Source: Caldisericum exile AZM16c01 (lineage in GTDB: Bacteria; Caldisericota; Caldisericia; Caldisericales; Caldisericaceae). Taken from it: a stretch of 64,000 nucleotides of DNA. Of the stretch, positions 44,358 through 53,212 are shown one piece after another. Numbering within the stretch: position 1 is the first letter of the stretch; each line of letters begins with the position of its first letter. The notes beneath the pieces are model-generated. The model saw only the letters and a program-made list of their open reading frames with translations, was not told where the DNA came from and searched no databases. Both the position numbers and the translations under genes were made by a program. The stretch is from assembly GCF_000284335.1 (NCBI RefSeq), contig NC_017096.1, positions 1,054,001-1,118,000 of the forward strand, read 5' to 3'.

Positions 44358-46437
44358 AAATTTCTCCTTTTGCTTTCTTCAAAATTTCTTCCTGTACAGC
44401 GGCAGGTACTCTCTCATATTTATGGAAAACCATTGAGAAAGATCCTCTACCTTGTGTAAGTGTTCTTAAAACCGTTGTATAACCAAACATACTTTCAAGA
44501 GGAATAAGTGCATGAACAATAACCGTATTACCTCTTTCAATCATCCCCTTTACACTTCCACGTCTTGCATTAACACTATTTATTACTTCACCTAAGAATG
44601 TCATCGGAACAATTATCTCAACACTCATAATCGGCTCAAGAAGATAAGGGTTTGCCATTGACACAGCATCCTTAAATGCCTTAGATGCAGCTATTTTAAA
44701 TGCAAGTTCAGATGAGTCTACTGGATGATATGAGCCATCAATAAGCTCTACATGCACTCCATAAACGGGAAAGCCAAGAAGAGGCCCGTTTTCAGAGGCA
44801 ATTTTAACACCCTCTTCAATTGCAGGAATAAAATCTTTCGGTATTATTCCACCTTTTGTTTTATCTTCAAATACAACACCCTTATCGGTCTCAATTGGAG
44901 ATACTTGAATTATAACGTGTCCATATTGACCATGCCCACCAGTTTGCCTTATGTATTTCCCTTCTGCTTTTGCAGAACTTGAAATTGCCTCTTTATAAGC
45001 AACCTGTGGTTTACCAACACGTGCTTCAATGTTGTATTCCCTAAACAACCTATCGACAATAATCTCAAGATGTAACTCACCCATACCAGAAATAATTGTT
45101 TCAGATGTATCTTCGTCGTATTTAATTTTGAAAGTAGGATCCTCAATTGCAAACTTTGCAAGTGCCTGTGAAAGCTTTTCCTGGTCTGCTCTTGTCTTGG
45201 GTTCAATTGCAACGGAAACAACTGGCTCGGGGAATTTAATATCTTCAAGTACCAAAGGCATACTTACATCTGATATTGTGTGTCCCGTTATGGCATTTTT
45301 CACGCCAACAATTGCTCCTAAATCACCTGCTTTGAGATAATCAACATCCTCACGCTTATTTGCATGAAGTCTTAATAATCTTGCGACTCTTTGCTTTTCA
45401 TTTGTGGTTGCATTTAAAACATAACTTCCTTTCTCAAGGGTGCCAGAATAAACTCTCACAAAACTTAAAATTCCGGAATAAGGATCTGCCATAACCTTAA
45501 ACACAAGTGCCGCAAGTGGTCCAGATGGATCTGGTTGTAATTTAATGACATTTCCATCCTTAGTTGTTGCAACAATTTCACCTCTATCAATAGGAGATGG
45601 TAAATATTCGCAAATACCATCAAGGAGCATTTGAATACCTTTATTTCTAAACGATGAGCCAACAAAAACAGGAAAAGCAACTCCACTTACTGTTGCCCGT
45701 CTTATCGCTTGCTTTAAAACATCCTTTGGTATTGTGCCTGTTTCAAGGTAAAGTTCAAGTGCATCTTCATCAACATCTGCAACGTTCTCAAGCATAATTT
45801 CTCTATACTTTTCGAATTTATCCTTATATTCTTCTGGGACTCCGGTTTCTTTAAACTCTTCGCCTGTTTCAGAGGTATATACATAGGCTTTTCCCTCTAT
45901 GAGATCAATTACACCAACAAACTCATCCTCTTCACCCAATGGAATCTGGGTAGGTATTATTTTTACATTAAGTCTTTCGTCAATACTTTTAAGCGTATCT
46001 TCAAAAGATGCACCAAGTCTGTCCATTTTATTAATGTAAATAATCCTTGGCACTTTGTGCATCGTTGCCTGTCTCCAAACCGCTTCTGATTGAGCTTCAA
46101 CGCCCTCCACGGCGGAGAATATCACAACGGCTCCGTCAAGCACTCGAAGTGACCTTTCAACTTCAGCCGTAAAGTCAACATGGCCGGGCGTATCAATAAT
46201 GTTAATCTGGTGTCCTTTCCAGAAACAGGTCGTAACAGCAGATGTGATAGTAATACCCCTCTCTCTTTCTTGTACCATCCAATCCATAACAGTATTTCCA
46301 TCGTCAACATTACCCATCTTGTAAGTTGTGCCGGTATAATACAAAATTCTTTCAGTTGTTGTTGTTTTACCCGCATCAATATGGGCAATGATTCCAATAT
46401 TTCGTATTTTTTCGAGAGGGGTATCAATATACGGCAT
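44356..46437 (-). CDS. fusA: Elongation factor G
   Basis: A 693-residue translocase: G1 [11 protein letters not shown] (18-28), G3 DTPGHVDF, G4 NKMDR, then domains II-V with [11 protein letters not shown] in domain IV and SPEFTVLR-like ends. This is the canonical factor, with the catalytic His in DTPGH. It lies between rpsG and tuf. A distant paralogue lies between rpoB and rpoC. Confidence 0.98.
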   Translation of the reverse strand: MPYIDTPLEKIRNIGIIAHIDAGKTTTTERILYYTGTTYKMGNVDDGNTVMDWMVQERERGITITSAVTTCFWKGHQINIIDTPGHVDFTAEVERSLRVLDGAVVIFSAVEGVEAQSEAVWRQATMHKVPRIIYINKMDRLGASFEDTLKSIDERLNVKIIPTQIPLGEEDEFVGVIDLIEGKAYVYTSETGEEFKETGVPEEYKDKFEKYREIMLENVADVDEDALELYLETGTIPKDVLKQAIRRATVSGVAFPVFVGSSFRNKGIQMLLDGICEYLPSPIDRGEIVATTKDGNVIKLQPDPSGPLAALVFKVMADPYSGILSFVRVYSGTLEKGSYVLNATTNEKQRVARLLRLHANKREDVDYLKAGDLGAIVGVKNAITGHTISDVSMPLVLEDIKFPEPVVSVAIEPKTRADQEKLSQALAKFAIEDPTFKIKYDEDTSETIISGMGELHLEIIVDRLFREYNIEARVGKPQVAYKEAISSSAKAEGKYIRQTGGHGQYGHVIIQVSPIETDKGVVFEDKTKGGIIPKDFIPAIEEGVKIASENGPLLGFPVYGVHVELIDGSYHPVDSSELAFKIAASKAFKDAVSMANPYLLEPIMSVEIIVPMTFLGEVINSVNARRGSVKGMIERGNTVIVHALIPLESMFGYTTVLRTLTQGRGSFSMVFHKYERVPAAVQEEILKKAKGEI

Positions 46438-46447
46438 AAATATTCAC

Positions 46448-46918
46448 CTACCAACGTAAATGTGCATAAGATCTGTTTGCTTCTGCCATCTTATGCAAAT
46501 CAATCTTCTTCTTGTATGCTGCACCAGTTTCATTAGATGCATTGATAATTTCATCTGCCAACTTTTCTTCCATTCTCTTGCCTTTAACACTTCGCGCAGC
46601 CTGTATAATCCACTTAATAGCAAGTTTTTGTCCTCTTTCCTTTTCAATTTCAATGGGAATTTGATAGGTTGCACCACCAACTCTTCTGGGCTTAACCTCT
46701 ACAAGTGGTCTAACCTTCTCTAAAGCAAGTTCAAAGACCTCGAGTGGGTCTTTTCCTGTTTTCTCTCGCAAAATATCGAATGCAGCATAAACAATTTTTT
46801 CTGCAAGGCTTTTCTTTCCGTCTTTCATAACATTGTTTATAAGTTTTGCAACCATTACATCATTATAAACTGGATCACCTTCAATTTCTCTTTTCGGAGC
46901 AGGTCCTCTACGGGGCAT
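46448..46918 (-). CDS. rpsG: 30S ribosomal protein S7
   Basis: A 156-residue protein: [16 protein letters not shown] at the start, [22 protein letters not shown], and [14 protein letters not shown]. It initiates assembly of the 16S 3' domain. Its ATG overlaps the rpsL stop codon by one base. Confidence 0.98.
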   Translation of the reverse strand: MPRRGPAPKREIEGDPVYNDVMVAKLINNVMKDGKKSLAEKIVYAAFDILREKTGKDPLEVFELALEKVRPLVEVKPRRVGGATYQIPIEIEKERGQKLAIKWIIQAARSVKGKRMEEKLADEIINASNETGAAYKKKIDLHKMAEANRSYAHLRW

Positions 46919-47301
46919 TATGCACCTCCCTTTTTGGGTTTCTTTGCACCATACTTAGATCTTCCACGCATTCTTCCTTCAACACCTGCTGCATCTAATG
47001 CACCACGAATGATGTGATATCTTACACCTGGAAGGTCTTTTACCCTTCCACCACGCACTAAAACCATGGAGTGCTCCTGGAGATTATGTCCAATTCCAGG
47101 AATATAGGCAATGACTTCCTCCCCATTGGTAAGTCTCACCTTTGCAATTTTACGCAAAGCAGAGTTTGGCTTTTTAGGGGTCATTGTTCTTACTTGAATG
47201 CAAACACCCCTCTTCTGTGGACACCCTTGCAATGCAGGTGTTTTACTCTTTTCCTTTGTCCTTTCTCTCGGACTTCTTACTAATTGGTTAAAAGTCGGCA
47301 T
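46918..47301 (-). CDS. rpsL: 30S ribosomal protein S12
   Basis: A 127-residue protein at the decoding centre: [36 protein letters not shown] (in parts), and [16 protein letters not shown]. Lys42-type and Lys87-type positions ([17 protein letters not shown]) are wild-type for streptomycin sensitivity. It begins the str operon behind its own strong promoter. Confidence 0.98.
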   Translation of the reverse strand: MPTFNQLVRSPRERTKEKSKTPALQGCPQKRGVCIQVRTMTPKKPNSALRKIAKVRLTNGEEVIAYIPGIGHNLQEHSMVLVRGGRVKDLPGVRYHIIRGALDAAGVEGRMRGRSKYGAKKPKKGGA

Positions 47302-47341
47302 ATCAATTTCCTCCTAATTAAATTCTTTCACACAGTTTAAA

Positions 47342-47369
47342 ATTATAGCAAAATTATTTTAAATGTCAA
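47342..47369 (-). promoter_or_regulatory. Promoter of the str/S10/spc/alpha transcript
   Basis: A perfect TTGACA (47364-47369), 16-nt spacer and perfect TATAAT (47342-47347) on the minus strand, in the 77-nt gap between rpoC and rpsL. No terminator is visible after rpoC, so read-through from rpoC is also likely. Confidence 0.88.
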
Positions 47370-47378
47370 TAACATCAT

Positions 47379-50300
47379 TTATTCTTCAAAATCCATATTT
47401 GTACCTGCCGGGATCTTTTTACCCACGATGATAGATTCTTTCATTCCACGCAACAAATCAATCTTTCCTTTTATCGCTGCCTCTGCAAGAACTCTTGGCG
47501 TCTCCTGGAAGGATGCAGCAGACAAGAAACTATCAGAAGAAAGGGCTGATTTTGTTATACCCTGGACAAGAAGTCTAAATTTAGCAATCTTCTTACCTTC
47601 CGCTTTCATTTTTCTATTTTCTTTAAGTACATCGTCTTTATTTACAACTTCACCTTCGTAAAAGTTGGTATCTCCAGAATCAACAATCTCAACCTTATCA
47701 AACATTCTCTTCAATATTATTTCAATATGTTTTATGTTAATATCAACGCCTTGAGATTTGTAAACCTTCTCAATCTCATGCAAAAGATACCTGGAAGTAA
47801 AATTCATACCCTTAATGTCAAGAATCTCTCTTGGATCAAGAGGGCCATCGCTTAGAATATCACCAACATTAACATAGTCTCCAGTCTTCACATTCAATTT
47901 CTTATCACGAGGGGCAGGAATCTTTATCTTTTCTCCCTTTTCTCCAGTTATCGTAATGAGTTGTCTCAATTTATCAGAAGTTACTTCAACTTTACCCTTT
48001 GCGGGAGAAACAATTGCCTTTCCCTTGGGGCTTCTTGCAGAGAAGAGTTCTTCAACTCTTGGGAGACCCTGAGTAATATCTTGGCTTGCAACACCACCAG
48101 TATGGAATGTTCTCAAGGTTAACTGTGTTCCTGGTTCTCCAATTGATTCTGCTGCAACAACTCCGACTGCTTCACCAACTTTTACAATATCTCTATTAGA
48201 AAGATCGACTCCATAACATTTTGCACAAACACCGTGTTCTACATTACAAGTAATTGGTGATCGAACTTTTACCTTTCTTATACCAAGACTTTCAATGAGT
48301 TTTGCCTTTTCTTTTGTTATAAGTTCATTCTTTCTAATTATTGGCTCTATATTTTCATCAAACACTTCTATTTCCTTAATTTTCGCTTTTTCAAGTATCT
48401 CAATAACACCTTCAGTAATCTTTCTTCCTTTTTCAAGCAGCAATTCTCCGTTGTCAAAAACTGAATCTGCAAGAACATATCCAATTGCTTTCTTGTTAAC
48501 TTTGATTTTCTTAAGAGTAATTGGCGGATAAATTGTTTCAGCAGCGTATCTTCCCCAAATTTGTTCGGCAAGAGTTATTACTGGTTTATCGTAATTATCG
48601 CCTTCGACGACTGGTTGAACATCAACACCGTTTACAAAATCCTCTATAAGAATAGAAGTTATTCCAAGTTTATCGAGAAGAGCTGCCTGTTCTGAAGAGA
48701 TTGTATCCCCTTTTCTAATAAACGCCATTCCTGTATTGGGATCAACAACATCTTCGGCTGCAACTTTCAAGATAACCTTTGAAGATAGTGGTTCAATAAG
48801 TTCATCTCCAACCATCGTGGCCTTAACTCTTCTTATTGCACAATCATCTTCCTTAACGATAATACCATGAGCAACATCAACAAGCCTTCTTGTAAGGTAT
48901 CCTGAATCAGCAGTTCTCAATGCAGTATCTGCTTGTCCCTTTCTTGCACCGTGCGTAGAGAGGAAGTATTCAAGAACAGTAAGTCCTTCCCTTAAGTTTG
49001 AAAGAATTGGGAACTCAATAATCTTACCAGTTGGACCCGCCATAAGTCCACGGATTCCTGCCATCTGTGTTATCTGCGTAGGGCTTCCTCTTGCACCTGA
49101 TATTGCCATCATGTAAACAGGATCAAAATTATCGAAATTGTTGAAAACAAGTTTCTGTATTTCTTCAGATGCCTTTCTCCAAATTTCTACAACCGCTTCA
49201 TACCTCTGCGGCTCCGATAATAGTCCCTCATTATATTGTTCTTCTATGTGTTCAACTCTTTTCTGTGCTTCTTTTATAATCTTTTCTCTCTCCTTAGGCA
49301 TTTTTATATCATCAAGACCGATACTAATTCCACTGAAGGTTGCAAATTTAAAGCCTATTTCCTTGAGATTGTCAAGAAGTATATCAGTTTTTACAAGCCC
49401 ATATCTGTCGTAAAATTCTGAAATAATTCTTTCCAACTGTTTCTTACCAACCACTTCGTTAATGAAAGGATAATCGTCTTCACCGTCAAAAATGCCTTCA
49501 CGAATCTTCATATTAAAAATAACCCTACCAACTGTGGTAGTGAAGGTTGCTCCTCTAAAGTTAAATCTTATGCTATCATGTAGTTTTAAAAGCCCTTTTT
49601 CGTAAAGGAGTTCTACCAAATACGAATCATCGTAAATACGTTTATTTTTCGGCTCTGAATCTCTTGATAGAGTAAGGTAGTAAATTCCAATAACCATATC
49701 CTGAACAGGTGTATCAAGCGGACCGCCGTGAGCAGGAGAAAGGATATTGTGAGAAGAAAGCATGAGCATCTTTGCTTCCATCTGCGACTGCAAAGAAAGT
49801 GGCAAATGTATCGCCATTTGGTCACCATCGAAGTCTGCATTGAATGGAGTGCATACAAGAGGTGAAATTTGAATTGCCTTACCTTCAATCAATACTGGTT
49901 TGAATGCTTGAATACTAAGTCTATGAAGCGTTGGGGCACGGTTCAGTAGCACTACATAGTTCTTAGAAAGATCCTCAACAGCTTTCCAAACTTCTGGTGT
50001 TGGATTTTCTATGAGTTCCTTCGCCTTCTTCTTGTTGTAACCAAGTTTTGAGAGTTCAAACGTGACAAAAGGTTTAAAGAGCTCAAGTGCCATTTCCTTT
50101 GGCACACCGCATTCATCAATTTTTAATTCGGGCCCTACAACGATAACTGCTCTTCCTGAATAGTCAACTCTTTTTCCAAGTAGATTTTCTCTGAATCTTC
50201 CTTCTTTTCCTTTGAGGATATCAGTTAATGACCTTAAAGGTCGTTTGTTTGCATTTACTACAGGATATGGCTTCCTTCCATTATCAAATAGAGCGTCAAC

Positions 50301-51179
50301 CGCTTCTTGAAGCATTCTTTTTTCATTTTCAAGCATTATGTCAGGAGCGTTTACTTCGTATAGTTTCTTTAAACGATTGTTCCTATTTATCACTCTTCGA
50401 TAAAGTTCATTAAGATCGTCCGATGCGTATTTACCTCCTTCAAGAGGAACTAAAGGCCTTAAATCAGGAGGAATGACAGGTATAACAGTTAAAACCATAT
50501 CTTCTGGCTTTCTATTGTTGTTTAATAATCCTTCAACAACACTCAAAAGCCTTACTGCGTTGCTTTTTTCCTGCGAAGAGCCACTCTTTAGTTTTGTTAA
50601 TGCTTCTTCCCTCAATTTATTTAAATCAACTTTTTCAAGTAACTCTTTTATTGCCTCTCCACCCTTCTTAGCCACGAAATCGAGGTTTTCTTCGAATCTA
50701 TACATGTAGTACTCTTCTTCCGAAAGGACTTGTTTATATCTCAGTTTTGTTTTCTTTGGATCTATTACAACATACGCAACAAAGTAGATTATCTTTTCTA
50801 CATCCTGAGATTTCATATCAAGAAGGAGTGCAATGTAGTTTATATTATTTTTAAAATACCAGATATGAGCAACAGGTGTAGCAAGTTGAATGTGTCCAAA
50901 ACGTTCTCTTCTTACACTCGAGGGAAGTATCTCAACACCACAATTTGGACATTTCAGACCTTCATACTGCTTCCCTTTTAATTTTCCACAATGGCACTGA
51001 TATGAGTGCACCGGTCCAAATATCTTTTCGCAAAAAAGCCCATCAGGCTCCGGCATGTAATTTCTATAGCTGTAAGTATCGCCTCTTTTGACTTCACCAT
51101 GAGACCAGGAGAGGATCTCTTCGGTTGAGGCAAGTAAAATTTTTAACGCTTTTATATCTGTTTTATTCAAAAGGTTCAC
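47379..51179 (-). CDS. rpoC: DNA-directed RNA polymerase subunit beta'
   Basis: A 1266-residue subunit. Zinc site 1 is CHCG...CPNC (Cys62, 64, 77, 80). The active-site NADFDGD is at 447-453, and the bridge-helix/trigger-loop region (SGARGSPTQITQM, 694-706; HGARKGQADTALRTADSGYL) is intact. Zinc site 2 is formed by C780, C978, C985 and C988. The stretch between C780 and C978 is about 200 residues, far longer than the roughly 75 of Escherichia coli, and holds repeated small modules like those inserted in RpoB. The gene begins 8 nt after the EF-G-2 gene. Confidence 0.98.
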   Translation of the reverse strand: MNLLNKTDIKALKILLASTEEILSWSHGEVKRGDTYSYRNYMPEPDGLFCEKIFGPVHSYQCHCGKLKGKQYEGLKCPNCGVEILPSSVRRERFGHIQLATPVAHIWYFKNNINYIALLLDMKSQDVEKIIYFVAYVVIDPKKTKLRYKQVLSEEEYYMYRFEENLDFVAKKGGEAIKELLEKVDLNKLREEALTKLKSGSSQEKSNAVRLLSVVEGLLNNNRKPEDMVLTVIPVIPPDLRPLVPLEGGKYASDDLNELYRRVINRNNRLKKLYEVNAPDIMLENEKRMLQEAVDALFDNGRKPYPVVNANKRPLRSLTDILKGKEGRFRENLLGKRVDYSGRAVIVVGPELKIDECGVPKEMALELFKPFVTFELSKLGYNKKKAKELIENPTPEVWKAVEDLSKNYVVLLNRAPTLHRLSIQAFKPVLIEGKAIQISPLVCTPFNADFDGDQMAIHLPLSLQSQMEAKMLMLSSHNILSPAHGGPLDTPVQDMVIGIYYLTLSRDSEPKNKRIYDDSYLVELLYEKGLLKLHDSIRFNFRGATFTTTVGRVIFNMKIREGIFDGEDDYPFINEVVGKKQLERIISEFYDRYGLVKTDILLDNLKEIGFKFATFSGISIGLDDIKMPKEREKIIKEAQKRVEHIEEQYNEGLLSEPQRYEAVVEIWRKASEEIQKLVFNNFDNFDPVYMMAISGARGSPTQITQMAGIRGLMAGPTGKIIEFPILSNLREGLTVLEYFLSTHGARKGQADTALRTADSGYLTRRLVDVAHGIIVKEDDCAIRRVKATMVGDELIEPLSSKVILKVAAEDVVDPNTGMAFIRKGDTISSEQAALLDKLGITSILIEDFVNGVDVQPVVEGDNYDKPVITLAEQIWGRYAAETIYPPITLKKIKVNKKAIGYVLADSVFDNGELLLEKGRKITEGVIEILEKAKIKEIEVFDENIEPIIRKNELITKEKAKLIESLGIRKVKVRSPITCNVEHGVCAKCYGVDLSNRDIVKVGEAVGVVAAESIGEPGTQLTLRTFHTGGVASQDITQGLPRVEELFSARSPKGKAIVSPAKGKVEVTSDKLRQLITITGEKGEKIKIPAPRDKKLNVKTGDYVNVGDILSDGPLDPREILDIKGMNFTSRYLLHEIEKVYKSQGVDINIKHIEIILKRMFDKVEIVDSGDTNFYEGEVVNKDDVLKENRKMKAEGKKIAKFRLLVQGITKSALSSDSFLSAASFQETPRVLAEAAIKGKIDLLRGMKESIIVGKKIPAGTNMDFEE

Positions 51180-51187
51180 CCCCTGTT

Positions 51188-53212
51188 TTACTCTTCTGTT
51201 TCTTTCTTATTGTGCTGTGCTTCTTGTATTATCTTTTCGGCAATCTTTGGAGGAACAGGCTCATAGTGAGAGTGCTCCATTTTAAACTCGCCCGTTCCTT
51301 GGGTAATAGAATTAAGGTCATTTGCATAGTTTAACATTTCTGCAAGTGGCACATATGCTTCAATGATTTGTTTTCCTCCTTCGCTTTTCATTCCTAAAAC
51401 TCTTCCTCTCTTAGCGTTGAGGTCTCCAATGACATCACCCATGTACTGTTCATCAACTATAACAACGACTTTTTCAATGGGTTCAAGAAGAATTGAATTA
51501 CCCTGTTCAAGTGCCTTTTTAAGAGCCATTGAACCTGCAATTTTAAACGCAAGTTCAGAAGAGTCAACTGGGTGATAAGATCCATCAACAACTGCAACAC
51601 CGATGTCTGTTACAGGATAACCTGCAAGAATCCCTTCTTCCATTGCTTCTTTTACGCCTTTTTCAACTGCAGGAATATACTGTTTTGGAATAGCGCCACC
51701 AAAAATTCTACTTTCAAAACTATACTCCTTACCTCTTTCAAGAGGTTCAACTTCAAGGAAGCAATGCCCATATTGACCATGTCCGCCTGTTTGTTTCTTG
51801 TATTTACCTTCGACTTTAACCTTTGTTGTAATTGTTTCACGGTATGGAACTTTTGGTACAGTTAATTCAATATTGACGCCATATCGCCCGCTCAATTTTT
51901 CCATAATAACGGAAAGGTGAGTTTCGCCAATACCTGAAATAAGTTGCTCTTTTGTTTCCAAATTCTTTGAAATTTTTACAGTTGGGTCTTCTTCGGTTAT
52001 CTTTGAAAGTCCAATACTCATTCTATCTTCGTCCGTTTTTGTTTTTGGCCTCATTGCCCTTGTGAGCATCGGTTCTGGGAACTCAATTTTCGGAAATTCA
52101 ATAGGACTATCTTTATCACAAAGAGTATCGTTTGTCTGAGTTGCAGTAAGTTTAGTAATAACCGCAATATCGCCTGCAATAACTTCATCAACAGGTTCTT
52201 GTGTTGCACCCATCATAAAGACAATTTGTCCTGTTTTTTCTAAAATACCTTTCGATGAGTTATATACAGTCGAATTTGATTTTAAAATGCCTGAATAGAC
52301 TTTTGCAAAGGACAATTTACCAACATACGGATCCGATAATGTTTTAAACACAAATGCTGAAAGGGATTCGTTTACCGAAATTTTTCTTGTTTCTTGTTCT
52401 TTTGTATTTGGATTTATGCCTGTTACTTCTCCTAACTCTTCTGGATTCATCATCACATCTGTTACAAAATTGAGAAGTTCGTCAAGACCTATAAGTGTTG
52501 TTGCAGAACCAAAAAGAATAGGGAATAAAGTGCCCTTAGTATAAGCGCTTTTTAATCCATTATTTATTTCTTCTTGAGTTAGTTCTTCTCCTCCAAGATA
52601 TTTTTCAAGGAGTACATCATCTGACTCTGCTGCAATTTCCATTAATTCGTGTTTAAAGTTTTCGAGTTTTGCATTACTAAAAACGGAATCAACCTTTACA
52701 AATTTACCTCCTTCAAAAATAGGATAATTTATTGGAATTGCTTTTGGTCCAAAGTATTCTCTTAAAACGTTTACAATATGATCTATATCAACTCCTTCTA
52801 TATCAACTTTGTTTACGAAAATCACTCGTGGCTTATTTTCATTTTCCAAAAATTTCCAATACTTTTTTGTTTGAATTTCAATACCGCTTGTCGCATTAAT
52901 AAGCATAATTGCGTTCTCGGCAGCCCTAATGCCACTAAGCACTTCACCAACAAAATCGGCATAACCCGGTGTATCTAAGAAATTTATTTTAACTCCATTA
53001 TGCTCAACAGGAATAATAGATAAACTTACACTAAATTTTCTATTCTTCTCTTCTGGCTGGTAATCGGAGACGGTATTTCCGTCTTCCACTCTTCCCATTC
53101 TTGAAATAATTTTTTTCTTAAATAGAATTGCCTCTAACAAAGTTGTTTTTCCTGCGTTTCCATGGGAAACAAGAACTACATTTCTAATTTTGTTAGTTGC
53201 TTGAGCCTTCAT
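51188..53212 (-). CDS. EF-G-like GTPase (EF-G-2 type) between rpoB and rpoC
   Basis: A 674-residue paralogue of EF-G with all five domains. G1 is SHGNAGKTT (16-24), G3 is DTPGY (80-84), so the catalytic His of EF-G is Tyr, and G4 is NKVD (134-137). The switch I region (EEKNRKFSV) differs from the canonical RERGITI. Domain IV has [11 protein letters not shown]. The Tyr and the loop sequences match the EF-G-2 group seen in Thermus and Mycobacterium (FusA2), whose function is not settled. The ATG is inside the last codons of rpoB (20-nt overlap, ribosome-binding site AAGGAGG), so it is translationally coupled to rpoB and co-transcribed with rpoC. I do not know this position in other genomes. Confidence 0.95.
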   Translation of the reverse strand: MKAQATNKIRNVVLVSHGNAGKTTLLEAILFKKKIISRMGRVEDGNTVSDYQPEEKNRKFSVSLSIIPVEHNGVKINFLDTPGYADFVGEVLSGIRAAENAIMLINATSGIEIQTKKYWKFLENENKPRVIFVNKVDIEGVDIDHIVNVLREYFGPKAIPINYPIFEGGKFVKVDSVFSNAKLENFKHELMEIAAESDDVLLEKYLGGEELTQEEINNGLKSAYTKGTLFPILFGSATTLIGLDELLNFVTDVMMNPEELGEVTGINPNTKEQETRKISVNESLSAFVFKTLSDPYVGKLSFAKVYSGILKSNSTVYNSSKGILEKTGQIVFMMGATQEPVDEVIAGDIAVITKLTATQTNDTLCDKDSPIEFPKIEFPEPMLTRAMRPKTKTDEDRMSIGLSKITEEDPTVKISKNLETKEQLISGIGETHLSVIMEKLSGRYGVNIELTVPKVPYRETITTKVKVEGKYKKQTGGHGQYGHCFLEVEPLERGKEYSFESRIFGGAIPKQYIPAVEKGVKEAMEEGILAGYPVTDIGVAVVDGSYHPVDSSELAFKIAGSMALKKALEQGNSILLEPIEKVVVIVDEQYMGDVIGDLNAKRGRVLGMKSEGGKQIIEAYVPLAEMLNYANDLNSITQGTGEFKMEHSHYEPVPPKIAEKIIQEAQHNKKETEE

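Noticed and set aside
44356-53212. Thought of the two EF-G genes as a recent duplication
   Set aside because: The two proteins differ throughout, including the G1, switch I and G3 motifs, and belong to separate EF-G subfamilies; the paralogy is ancient.
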